A stretch of DNA of 64,000 nucleotides from JBLHZY01 sp047631555 (GTDB taxonomy: Bacteria; Pseudomonadota; Alphaproteobacteria; Rhodobacterales; Rhodobacteraceae), in contig JBLHZY010000005.1 of assembly GCA_047631555.1 (NCBI GenBank), forward strand, positions 105,233 to 169,232, read 5' to 3'. The notes beneath the pieces were generated by a model, which searched no databases, was not told the origin of the DNA, and saw nothing but the letters and a program-made list of their open reading frames with translations. Positions 1-7,635 of this stretch are shown one piece after another (the first letter of the stretch is position 1; each line of letters opens with the position of its first letter). The position numbers and the translations under genes were made by a program.

Positions 1-161
1 CCACGCATTGGATACAATTTTAGCCATAATAGGCAGAATTTTGCATTAATATTTTCCGAACCCCCCTCGAATCCTGTCGCCGAGGGATTGCGTGCGCTGC
101 GTCTTGGCCACAATATGCTAACGTAATGTTAACTTTGTTTTTACACGTGGGGGCGTGAACA

Positions 162-1649
162 ATGATTGCACTTTTGATGATACCGGCTCTTTTGAGCATG
201 GCGTTCGTATTTGACTTCTTCGGCGATGACGAAATAGTCGCGACGGACGAAGCCGATTCCGAAACCGAAGAGCTTAACGATGAAAACGATGTCTTCGTTG
301 GTACTGACCTAGGCGAAACTATGGTTGTTGGTCCCGGTGATGATTACGTCGACTCAAGGGGCGGCGATGACTATATTGATACCAAGGGCGGCGATGATTG
401 GATTCTCGCAGGTTCTGGCGACGATACCGTGCACGCAGGGGCTGGTGATGATCACGTGCTTGGCGGGGCGGGCGATGATGTGATTCACGCCGGATGGGGC
501 AATGATTTGGTGCGGCCGGGCGATGGGGATGATCGAGTTTTTCTTGGGCATGGCAATGATATCGTAACGAGCGAAGCCATGGGAGACGATTTCATTCGTG
601 GAGGTAAGGGCAATGACGTCATTCAGGACATTGAAGGTGCCAACAAAATATTTGGTGACGAAGGCGCCGATCTCATCATTGCCTTTGATGAAGACGGAAT
701 TGACGGTGCTGATTCAGTCCATGGTGGCTATGGCAACGATACGATCTTTGCCGATGAGGGCGATACCGTCACTGGCGGCGCGAATGAAGATGAATTCGTT
801 ATCGAAATCGGCGACGTAACCGATGCGCCAACGATCATCACTGATATGAATCCCGCCGAGGATCGCGTTACCCTCGTGTTCAACGAAAACGCCGTAAATG
901 CTGAAGTTGAATTGCTTCAAGCGGACAATGGCGAAGACGTAAATGTGCTGGTGAATGGCAATCTGCAAACGGTTCTTCAGGGCGTTAAGGTTGCTGATTT
1001 GGACGGTACCAACTTCTCCATGATCTCCCAAACGGGTGATTCTGCGGATGCGCAAATCTCTACCAAACTTAGCGCGGGCGACGATGTTCACGAAGTGCTC
1101 CTGCCGGTTATCAATGTGGTGCATGGGCTTGAGGGCAACGATGTGATCTCTACGGCGGATCACGGCGATAATCTCTTCCCCGGTGAGCACACAACGCTTT
1201 ACGGCGGTGCGGGCGACGATTTGCTTAGCGTGCTTTCGGGAACAGCTGTTCTTGTTGGCGGCGAAGGCAACGATACGCTTGAAGCTTCGGGCGATGCGAC
1301 CTTTGATGGCGGCGCCGGCAACGACGTGGTCAACACAAGCGGTGCGGCCATGGTAACCCTTGGCGAAGGCGCTGATGTAGTCAATATCTCTGGCAACGAT
1401 GATGAAGAGGTCTTTGAGACCACAGTCATCACCGATATGAACCCGGCCGAAGATGTGATTGTTATCGATATCAACAGCGGTTTTGGCATCACACCGGGTG
1501 ACGACTTCGCAGTCGCAACCTCTCTGGCGGCCAATGGCACCGATGTTGAAATCACGCTCAATGGCCAATTGGTCAGCTTGCTGCAAAACGTGGATATCAA
1601 TGACATTGACATCGATACAAATGTCCAAGTGTTGTACGCCCTGCCATAG
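162..1649 (+). CDS. RTX-repeat (hemolysin-type) calcium-binding protein
   Basis: This 495-residue protein starts with a short hydrophobic stretch (residues 1-19) and then turns strongly acidic. Glycine/aspartate nonapeptides of the GGxGxDxxx type fill residues about 65-130, 185-205 and 345-400, and should bind calcium as a parallel beta-roll. After each repeat block comes a related module beginning ITDMNPAED (residues 226-234 and 423-431) and ending in a beta-rich 'NG.L...LQ.V' segment, so the protein is an internal duplication. Such proteins are usually secreted or surface-associated in Rhodobacteraceae. No enzymatic domain is visible, and the export route (type I or Sec) is inference. The ATG at 162 is favoured because a decayed paralogue downstream begins with the same residues. 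Confidence 0.85.
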   Translation: MIALLMIPALLSMAFVFDFFGDDEIVATDEADSETEELNDENDVFVGTDLGETMVVGPGDDYVDSRGGDDYIDTKGGDDWILAGSGDDTVHAGAGDDHVLGGAGDDVIHAGWGNDLVRPGDGDDRVFLGHGNDIVTSEAMGDDFIRGGKGNDVIQDIEGANKIFGDEGADLIIAFDEDGIDGADSVHGGYGNDTIFADEGDTVTGGANEDEFVIEIGDVTDAPTIITDMNPAEDRVTLVFNENAVNAEVELLQADNGEDVNVLVNGNLQTVLQGVKVADLDGTNFSMISQTGDSADAQISTKLSAGDDVHEVLLPVINVVHGLEGNDVISTADHGDNLFPGEHTTLYGGAGDDLLSVLSGTAVLVGGEGNDTLEASGDATFDGGAGNDVVNTSGAAMVTLGEGADVVNISGNDDEEVFETTVITDMNPAEDVIVIDINSGFGITPGDDFAVATSLAANGTDVEITLNGQLVSLLQNVDINDIDIDTNVQVLYALP

Positions 1650-1712
1650 GCGCTTGCGTAAACTTGCTGACCTCTTCGTCGCTTGATGCTCACCGCACTG
1701 CGACAATGATAT

Positions 1713-1741
1713 TTCCTTAGGGGCCGCGCGCCCCTAAGGAA
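1713..1741. terminator. Perfect 11-bp palindromic hairpin downstream of the RTX gene
   Basis: TTCCTTAGGGG (1713-1723) pairs exactly with CCCCTAAGGAA (1731-1741) around a 7-nt GC loop. It lies 64 bp past the RTX stop codon. No long T-run follows on either strand, so it may act as an mRNA-stabilising stem or a bidirectional terminator rather than a classical intrinsic terminator. Confidence 0.6.
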
Positions 1742-1836
1742 GCTCACCCCCGGCTTGGGATGTTTAGCCAAAGAACGATATATCCGCTAATTTGGGTCTG
1801 GGTTTGTTTGATTGTTAGTGCCAGTGAGGCATAACA

Positions 1837-1949
1837 ATGATCGCATCGATTATGATACCGGCTCTATTGAGCTTGGCCTTTGGTTTGATTGCTTCGGCGA
1901 CGACGCCGCCATCGGTACAAACGTGATGGTTATCCCCAAGGTTGCCTAA
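1837..1949 (+). pseudogene. Frameshifted remnant of an RTX-type paralogue
   Basis: The ATG at 1837 opens with MIASIMIPALLSLAF, close to the MIALLMIPALLSMAF start of the RTX protein at 162. The DNA around both ATGs is also alike (AACAATGAT, then ATGATACCGGCTCT in both). After about 16 codons one T of the TTTGAC equivalent is missing. The original frame stops at TGA 1924-1926, whereas the shifted frame continues DCFGDDAAIGTN..VMVIP to TAA 1947-1949, echoing the intact FGDD and VGTDLGETMVVGP segments with a deletion between them. All repeats are gone. This is best read as a decayed duplicate, not a small functional gene. Confidence 0.6.
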
Positions 1950-2048
1950 GACGCGGCGGCAATCCAGATAAATATGGGGGCGGCACATCTCAGTGCACAC
2001 CCCCTTTTCTTTACTTATCGCCCCAATCGCCCCGCCCCAACTTTGGCC

Positions 2049-2071
2049 CTTTTTCTTGGCTTCAAATACTC
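2049..2071 (+). repeat. Intergenic repeat copy 1
   Basis: The sequence CTTTTTCTTGGC-TTC-AAATACTC matches, apart from a 1-bp gap and one change in the middle, the reverse complement of 6308-6329. It is followed by a GC-rich segment with repeated GGGGG and CCCCC tracts (2073-2109). Both copies lie just beyond gene ends. Similar short intergenic elements are common in Rhodobacterales genomes (recalled, not searched). Confidence 0.5.
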
Positions 2072-2120
2072 TCGGGGGAGCGCGCAGCGCGGGGGCAGAC
2101 AGCCCCCAACCCGCTCTTAT

Positions 2121-2981
2121 TCAAAGCGCCGATTTGCGGGTCTCTTCAATGTAAATCTCGCGCAGCCGAAGCGCCACGGCCCCCGGCTTGCCCGTGCCAA
2201 TTGCCGCCCCATCAATCGAGACAACCGGCTGCACAAATGTCGTTGCCGAAGTGATAAAGGCCTCGTCCGCAGCCTGCGCCTCTTCAATGGTAAAGTTGCG
2301 CTCTTCAACGACCATCTGTGCCTCGGCGGCAAAGCGCAAAATCGCCGCGCGGGTAATTCCCGAAAGGATATCATGCGAGACTTCGCGCGTGATGATCTTG
2401 CCGCCTTTGACTATATAGGCGTTGTTGGATGTGCCCTCGGTGACGAAGCCGTCCTGAACCATCCAAGCATCATCCGCGCCCGCCGCCTTGGCCATCATTT
2501 TGCCCATGGAGGGGTAAAGCAATTGCACGGTCTTAATATCGCGCCGTTCCCAGCGCAGATCAGGGATCGAAATCACAGAGATGCCTTTGCCAACGGAAGG
2601 CGCATGCTCAAGGTTCTTCTCTTGAGTAAACATCACAACCGTTGATGGGGTCACTTCGGGATCGGGAAAGGCAAAATCGCGATCCGCTGGCGCGCCGCGG
2701 GTGATCTGCAGATAAACCCCGCCCTCGTTAAGCGCGTTACGGGCGATCAATTCGCGGTGCACGTCAAGGATCTCATCCGGCGTCAAAGGCGAGGCCATAT
2801 CCAGCTCATTGAGCGAACGCGCGAGCCGTTCAACATGGCCCTCAAAGGCGATCACTTTGCCGTCCAAAACGGAGGTTACTTCATAAACCCCATCCGCCAT
2901 CAGAAAGCCGCGATCAAAGACCGAGATTTTGGCCTCTTCTTCTGGCAGGTATTCTCCGTTGACGTAAACGATGCGGCTCAT
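2121..2981 (-). CDS. dat: Class IV aminotransferase, D-amino-acid transaminase type
   Basis: At 286 residues this has the length and motifs of fold-type IV PLP transaminases. The start is MSRIVYVNGEYLPEEEAKISVFDRGF. The presumed PLP lysine is K150 in RRDIKTVQLLYP, followed by VTEGTSNNAYI (E182) and SHDILSGITR. The family moves amino groups between D-amino acids (D-Ala, D-Glu, D-Asp) and 2-oxo acids, although branched-chain and aminodeoxychorismate lyase relatives look alike. The D-specific assignment rests partly on the next genes in the same leftward operon, dgcA and dgcN. It starts 36 bp after the dgcA stop codon. Confidence 0.82.
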   Translation of the reverse strand: MSRIVYVNGEYLPEEEAKISVFDRGFLMADGVYEVTSVLDGKVIAFEGHVERLARSLNELDMASPLTPDEILDVHRELIARNALNEGGVYLQITRGAPADRDFAFPDPEVTPSTVVMFTQEKNLEHAPSVGKGISVISIPDLRWERRDIKTVQLLYPSMGKMMAKAAGADDAWMVQDGFVTEGTSNNAYIVKGGKIITREVSHDILSGITRAAILRFAAEAQMVVEERNFTIEEAQAADEAFITSATTFVQPVVSIDGAAIGTGKPGAVALRLREIYIEETRKSAL

Positions 2982-3017
2982 GGTCTTCTCCTCAAACGGC
3001 CCGGCGCGCAGATGGGC

Positions 3018-3983
3018 CTAGCCCCAAAGCGCCGCCTCGGGCGGATACACTCCTGCGCCATCATAGCGCAAAGGATTTGCTCGGTCATCGGCCAGAAGCA
3101 GCGGCCCGTCAAGGTCTGTTACATCTGCGCCTTGGGCGATAATCGTCGCGGGCGCCATGGCCAAAGAGCTGCCAACCATGCAGCCAACCATGATCTTAAA
3201 CCCGGCCGCGCGGGCCACATCGCGCAACAAAAGCGCTTCCGTTAGCCCGCCGGTTTTATCGAGCTTGATATTGACCATATCGTATTTGCCCATCAGCCCG
3301 TTGAGCGAGCCGCGATCATGACAGCTTTCATCCGCACAGACAGGCACAGGGCGCGCCATGCCGCGCAGGGCGTCATCCTCTCCGGCGGGCAAGGGCTGTT
3401 CAACCAGCGCCACGCCAAGGCGGGAAAGATGCGGCGCAAGATCGGCATATACATCCGCGCTCCAGCCCTCATTGGCATCAATAATAATGGTGGATTTGGG
3501 CGCGCCGCGGCGCACGGCCTCAAGGCGGGGCATGTCATCGGGCGTGCCGAGTTTGATCTTGAGGATCGGGCGGGCGGCGTGTTTGCGGGCTTGGGCTTCC
3601 ATCGCTTCGGGGGTGTCGAGCGACAGCGTATAGGCGGTGATCACCGGGTCGGGGGCGGGCAATCTGGCCAGCTCCCAAACGCGCTTTCCCGCCCGCTTGG
3701 CCTCTAGATCCCAAAGCGCGCAATCCAGCGCGTTGCGCGCCGCCCCTGCGGGCAGCGCCTCTTGCAAGGCGTGGCGATCCGGCACCGCGCCAAGGCTTTC
3801 AATCTGCGCAGTTACGCTCTCCATCGTCTCGCCGTAGCGCGCATAGGGAACGCATTCGCCCTGCCCGATATGCCCGCCCTCTTGCAACGAGACGCGCAGC
3901 ACATGCGCATGCGTTCGCGAGCCGCGCGAAATGGTAAAGACCTGCGCGAGGCGAAAGGTATCTTGGCTGATTTTGAGTTTCAT
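3018..3983 (-). CDS. dgcA: Enolase-superfamily epimerase, probable N-acetyl-D-glutamate racemase DgcA
   Basis: The 321-residue protein has the muconate-lactonizing subgroup active site: K142-I-K144, metal ligands D169 (in IIDAN), E195 (in VEQPLP) and D218 (in CADES), and K240 in NIKLDK. The spacing fits the dipeptide (L-Ala-D/L-Glu) epimerase family. Standard annotation would be dipeptide epimerase. Its close coupling to the DUF1611 gene (12 bp apart) instead fits DgcA of the marine D-glutamate pathway, which racemises N-acetyl-D-Glu to N-acetyl-L-Glu. The choice between the two substrates is inference from context. Confidence 0.8.
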   Translation of the reverse strand: MKLKISQDTFRLAQVFTISRGSRTHAHVLRVSLQEGGHIGQGECVPYARYGETMESVTAQIESLGAVPDRHALQEALPAGAARNALDCALWDLEAKRAGKRVWELARLPAPDPVITAYTLSLDTPEAMEAQARKHAARPILKIKLGTPDDMPRLEAVRRGAPKSTIIIDANEGWSADVYADLAPHLSRLGVALVEQPLPAGEDDALRGMARPVPVCADESCHDRGSLNGLMGKYDMVNIKLDKTGGLTEALLLRDVARAAGFKIMVGCMVGSSLAMAPATIIAQGADVTDLDGPLLLADDRANPLRYDGAGVYPPEAALWG

Positions 3984-3995
3984 GCGCGCAACATC

Positions 3996-4997
3996 TCAGA
4001 TCATCGCGAGCGCATCAACCAGCCGCCCCGCCCCTTGGCGGAAAGGATCAACCGTGGGCAAGCCCATGCGCAACTCGGTTTCGGCGAGATACGTCGCGGC
4101 CTCATCGTCGCTCATGCCCTTGGTGTTGATCGAAATGCCAACGATTTTGCAGCCCGCATTGCCAAAGCGCGCCAGCGGCAATGCGACATCGCGCAGCGCT
4201 TCCAGCGTCGGCACCGCATAGCCGGGCAGGCCGCGCATATGGGTGCGGGTTGGCTCGTGGCACAGGATCAGCGCATCGGGCTGGCCGCCGTGGATCAGCG
4301 CAAGGGTAACACCGGAATAAGAGATGTGAAACAGGCTGCCCTGCCCCTCGATAATATCCCAATGATCGGGTTCGGCATCCGGCGTGAGCCATTCAATCGA
4401 GCCGGCCATGAAATCAGCCACAACCGCATCCAAAGGCACGCCTGTGCCCGTGATCAGGATGCCGGTTTGGCCTGTTGCGCGAAAATCGCTATTCATCCCG
4501 CGGGCGCGCATCTCCGCATCAATCGCAAGGGATGTATACATTTTGCCGACCGAGCAATCTGTGCCGATGGCGAGGCAGCGCTTGCCTGTGCGCGGGGTTC
4601 CGTCAGCAATGGGATAGGCGACGCTTGGCACGCGCACATCGTGCAACTCGCGCCCAAAGTGGCCCGCATTTACCGAAAGATCGAGATCATCGCGCAGCAG
4701 GTTGTGCAGGCCTGAGGCCAGATCAAACCCCGCCTCAAGCGCTGCGTTAAGCACTGCGCGCCATTCGGGCGAGATTACCCCGCCGCGATTGGCAACACCG
4801 ATTACCATGGTGCGCGCGCCCGCCGCATAGGCTTCTTCAAGGGTCATATCGGGCAGGCCCATATCGGCCTTGCAGCCCTCAAGGCGCAGCTGGCCCAGCG
4901 CAAATTCCGGGCGCCAATCGCGGATGCCTTGCGCCACTTTGGCGGCCAGAGGATCGGCAGCATCGCCGAGGAAGAGGAGGTAAGGTGTTTTGATCAT
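3996..4997 (-). CDS. dgcN: DUF1611-family protein, probable D-glutamate N-acetyltransferase DgcN
   Basis: This is a DUF1611 protein with a P-loop-like GTDCSVGK at residues 145-152, IEGQGSLFH near 217-224 and CHEPTRTHMRG near 246-256. I place the start at ATG 4997 (333 residues, MIKTPYLLFLGD), because GGAG lies 8 nt upstream and the N-terminal Rossmann-like strand begins there. An upstream in-frame ATG at 5063 would add 22 unrelated residues. DUF1611 members next to an epimerase gene have been described as DgcN, which acetylates D-Glu before DgcA racemises it. It is the first gene of the leftward dgcN-dgcA-aminotransferase operon. Confidence 0.78.
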   Translation of the reverse strand: MIKTPYLLFLGDAADPLAAKVAQGIRDWRPEFALGQLRLEGCKADMGLPDMTLEEAYAAGARTMVIGVANRGGVISPEWRAVLNAALEAGFDLASGLHNLLRDDLDLSVNAGHFGRELHDVRVPSVAYPIADGTPRTGKRCLAIGTDCSVGKMYTSLAIDAEMRARGMNSDFRATGQTGILITGTGVPLDAVVADFMAGSIEWLTPDAEPDHWDIIEGQGSLFHISYSGVTLALIHGGQPDALILCHEPTRTHMRGLPGYAVPTLEALRDVALPLARFGNAGCKIVGISINTKGMSDDEAATYLAETELRMGLPTVDPFRQGAGRLVDALAMI

Positions 4998-5288
4998 GGT
5001 GCGCGCTCCGTATTCAGGTTTGGGCGCAGTTTGCACCAGCTTTGGTGGGATTGGATTGCTCATTCACCGCCGCCAAGCCTGTTTTTCGAAGGTTCTTGCG
5101 TGAAATAGAATAATCGAGGTGAAATCTTCGATCATCGGTAACTTATCAGGTAAGATAGTCCGACAGGCCCGGCCAATTTCCCCTGCGTGCGAGCTGCGCC
5201 GCAGTGCAGAATCGCCTTGCGTGGCGGCGCGCAATTTAATAACTCTGCGCGAAAGCTAAACGTAATTTCCTTACCGAAAGGTCTGCCG
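4998..5288. promoter_or_regulatory. Divergent control region between dgcN and mcl1
   Basis: This 291-bp region separates two divergent transcripts and is more AT-rich than its flanks. It contains an ATCGA-(10 nt)-TCGAT inverted repeat near 5113-5132 and nearby TTATC / GATA elements near 5142-5159 that could be operators. No regulator gene is adjacent. I recognise no named operator, and the promoter boxes are not certain. Confidence 0.4.
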
Positions 5289-6245
5289 ATGTCGTTCCGT
5301 CTTCAGCCAACTCCGCCTGCCCGTCCCAACCGCTGCCAGCTCTTTGGACCCGGCTCCAACACCAAGCTGTTCCCCAAGATGGCGGCCTCTGCGGCGGATG
5401 TGATCAACCTTGATCTCGAGGACGCCGTTGCGCCGAATGACAAGCCACAAGCGCGCAAGAATATCATTGAAGCGATCAGTGATGTCGATTGGGGCAACAA
5501 GACCTTGGCCGTTCGGATCAACGGGCTGGATACGCCTTATTGGTACCGCGATGTGGTTGATTTGCTCGAACAAGCGGGCGATCGGCTTGATCAGATTATG
5601 ATCCCCAAGGTTGGTTGCGCGGCGGATATCTATGCGGTTGATGCGCTTGTTACGGCGATTGAGACCGCCAAAGGGCGCAAGAAGCGGATCGGCTTTGAGG
5701 TTATCATCGAGAGCGCTGCGGGGCTTTCGCATGTTGAAGAAATCGCGGCCTCCTCACCGCGCATGCAGGCGATGAGCCTTGGGGCTGCGGATTTCGCCGC
5801 TTCAATGGGGATGCAGACCACTGGGATCGGAGGGACGCAGGAAAACTATTACATGCTGCGCGAGGGCGAAAAGTTTTGGTCTGATCCATGGCATTGGGCA
5901 CAAACGGCGATCGTTGCCGCCTGCCGCACGCATGGGCTTTTGCCGGTTGATGGGCCGTTTGGCGACTTCTCGGATGATGAGGGTTACCGCGCGCAGGCCT
6001 ATCGCTCGGCGACTTTGGGCATGGTTGGCAAATGGGCGATCCACCCCAAGCAGATCGCTTTGGCCAATGAGGTTTTCACACCCTCAGAAGCGGCCGTTGC
6101 CGAGGCGCGCGAGATTTTGGCAGCGATGGAAGCGGCCAAGGCCAATGGCGAGGGCGCGACGGTTTATAAGGGGCGTTTGGTTGATATTGCCTCCATTAAG
6201 CAGGCCGAAGTTATTGTAAGCCAGTCGGAATTGCTTGCGGGCTAG
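5289..6245 (+). CDS. mcl1: L-malyl-CoA/beta-methylmalyl-CoA lyase
   Basis: A HpcH/HpaI-aldolase-type CoA ester lyase. The ATG at 5289 (SD-like GAAAGG just upstream) gives 318 residues, which I recall as the length of Rhodobacter Mcl1. Motifs include INLDLEDAV, VRINGLDT, GFEVIIESAAGL, SLGAADFAASMG and GKWAIHPKQI. The enzyme splits beta-methylmalyl-CoA into glyoxylate and propionyl-CoA, and L-malyl-CoA into glyoxylate and acetyl-CoA, in the ethylmalonyl-CoA pathway. It is transcribed alone, diverges from dgcN, and is followed by a clear intrinsic terminator. Confidence 0.9.
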   Translation: MSFRLQPTPPARPNRCQLFGPGSNTKLFPKMAASAADVINLDLEDAVAPNDKPQARKNIIEAISDVDWGNKTLAVRINGLDTPYWYRDVVDLLEQAGDRLDQIMIPKVGCAADIYAVDALVTAIETAKGRKKRIGFEVIIESAAGLSHVEEIAASSPRMQAMSLGAADFAASMGMQTTGIGGTQENYYMLREGEKFWSDPWHWAQTAIVAACRTHGLLPVDGPFGDFSDDEGYRAQAYRSATLGMVGKWAIHPKQIALANEVFTPSEAAVAEAREILAAMEAAKANGEGATVYKGRLVDIASIKQAEVIVSQSELLAG

Positions 6246-6269
6246 GTCTCGTTTAAGCGTTGGAATTGA

Positions 6270-6302
6270 AAAAGGGCCGGAGCATTGCGCTGCGGCCCTT
6301 TT
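6270..6302 (+). terminator. Intrinsic terminator of mcl1
   Basis: AAAAGGGCCG (6270-6279) pairs with CGGCCCTTTT (6293-6302) around a 13-nt loop, 25 bp after the mcl1 stop codon. The A-stem and T-stem ends make it usable in both directions, also serving the convergent gene that ends at 6340. Confidence 0.85.
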
Positions 6303-6307
6303 GATTT

Positions 6308-6329
6308 GAGTATTTGGGCCAAGAAAAAG
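6308..6329 (-). repeat. Intergenic repeat copy 2
   Basis: The reverse complement reads CTTTTTCTTGGC-CC-AAATACTC and matches the copy at 2049-2071 over nearly its whole length. It sits between the mcl1 terminator and the stop codon of the convergent gene. Confidence 0.5.
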
Positions 6330-6339
6330 CCCATGAGTT

Positions 6340-6774
6340 TTAGTAATCGCGCAGGCCGATGAGGCCGAATTCGCACAGGCGGCGGCAATCATTTGCGTCT
6401 TTATTCTTGTCGTCAGCGCTTAGGATTTCTGCAGCGGCCCAGCCTTCAAAACGTGGATCATCGCAGACTCCATCATCAGAATATTCCGACGCGTTGGAGC
6501 CAAAATCGATGGCGTCGCATTGGGTGGCTCTGATCGAGGCGGCCTCAAACCAAGGCGAGATTTGGCCCGCGCTCATCAGCGTTTTGCAATCGGTTGCGTC
6601 ATGGGTTGCATCGGCCCAATCCATTTCTTCCGTAACGCCAGGGCCGCGAAAACGGCGGTCATCGCATTCGCCATCGTTGGCGTATTCGCTTGAGTCGTCG
6701 CCAAAGCGAATGTCTGCGGAATGGGCGGTAAGCGGCAAAAGAATGAGCGCGGCGGCAAAGATTAAGCGGTTCAT
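6340..6774 (-). CDS. Secreted protein with two aspartate-rich CDD repeats, unknown function
   Basis: The ATG at 6774 (AGGA 8 nt upstream) gives 144 residues with a signal peptide at about 1-19 (MNRLIFAAALILLPLTAHS). The mature part is two tandem modules, each with FG[DS][DN].SEY..DG.CDD.RF followed by an acidic patch and D.TDC / DANDC. The first begins near residue 23 and the second near 84. Conserved Asp and Cys residues suggest metal (calcium) binding with disulfides. I do not recognise a named family. It may be cotranscribed with the gene at 6875. Confidence 0.72.
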   Translation of the reverse strand: MNRLIFAAALILLPLTAHSADIRFGDDSSEYANDGECDDRRFRGPGVTEEMDWADATHDATDCKTLMSAGQISPWFEAASIRATQCDAIDFGSNASEYSDDGVCDDPRFEGWAAAEILSADDKNKDANDCRRLCEFGLIGLRDY

Positions 6775-6874
6775 TTTGGGCATCCTTGGGTGATTGGATT
6801 TGCGCCAGCCTAGCGATCTGGGCTTGGGGAGACCAGTGCTTTGGCGGGAATGGCGCGATCTGTCGCGGTTTTGG

Positions 6875-7507
6875 CTAAGCGGGTTTGACCGGCTGACGCA
6901 GGATGGTTTTGAGCTTTTCGGGCGCGGTTTTGCGCGGGTCAGAGAGGTAAATCTCATGGTGCGGGCCGGCGAAGGTCAGGCCTTGTTCGGGCATGATCGC
7001 ATCGTGAAGTTTAGCCAGAACCGGGGCCTCATCGGCGTAAGAACCAATATGCAGCGTTTGCAGGCAGGGGCCTTCTTTGATCGGGGTCAGAGCGACCTTT
7101 TCAAGCGGCGGAAGCGCGGATGCGCCAAGCTTTTTGGTGAGTTTGGCGGTGGCTTCCTCGCGGATGTCGTTCAGCATTTCTTGGGTGATGAAATCGGGCA
7201 TCCGCAGCAGGGCTTGCCATTGCCATTCGTCGCGCCGCCCTTGGGTATAGGCATCCAGCTTTTGTGACCACCAGAGCGCTTCTAATGGCGGGACGACAAA
7301 ATCTTTCCCTTGGGCTTTGGCCGCGAATTTCAGCCCATAGGCGAGCGGATAGAGCGCGGCGAGGGCAGCGGCATAGACCGGGCCTTCTGGGGCGCCTTTG
7401 CCTTCAATCGAGAGGAAGGAAAGCTTGGGCAGGGTGATATGATCCCAGCGGCCTTGTTTGCCGGAATAGAAGGCTTTGTCGGCCTTTTTGAAATCGAGTT
7501 TATCCAT
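6875..7507 (-). CDS. GyrI-like small-molecule-binding domain protein
   Basis: The ATG at 7507 follows a strong AGGGGG Shine-Dalgarno and gives 210 residues. Features are SFLSIEGKGAPEGPVYAAALAALYP, then EALWW, a middle segment MLNDIREEATAKL, and a C-terminal LHIGSYADEAPVLAKL/HEIYLSDPRK block. These are typical of GyrI-like (SOUL/AraC effector-binding fold) proteins, the stand-alone type with no DNA-binding domain. The ligand is unknown. It diverges from accA with about 128 bp between starts. Confidence 0.75.
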   Translation of the reverse strand: MDKLDFKKADKAFYSGKQGRWDHITLPKLSFLSIEGKGAPEGPVYAAALAALYPLAYGLKFAAKAQGKDFVVPPLEALWWSQKLDAYTQGRRDEWQWQALLRMPDFITQEMLNDIREEATAKLTKKLGASALPPLEKVALTPIKEGPCLQTLHIGSYADEAPVLAKLHDAIMPEQGLTFAGPHHEIYLSDPRKTAPEKLKTILRQPVKPA

Positions 7508-7635
7508 CGGACATCCCCCTTCACGCAAAGTTTCATCAAAGATACAATGCGCCATGCCATTTCGCAAATCTTGCTGAGTTGCATTGCGCCGCAGGTCCGG
7601 CCATATAAAGGGCAGAGAGTTTGCTGGAGCGTGTG

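Noticed and set aside
31..160. TTAA-N7-TTTA-like CtrA half-site pair upstream of the RTX gene
   Set aside because: One mismatch and AT-rich context; too weak to report as an operator.
714..1706. 330-codon minus-strand frame across the RTX gene
   Set aside because: RTX repeats give artificial open frames on the other strand; no motif or ribosome site.
1889..2645. Plus-strand frames in the intergenic region and opposite dat
   Set aside because: They overlap the RTX remnant, the intergenic repeat and the antisense of the aminotransferase, and show no protein-like features.
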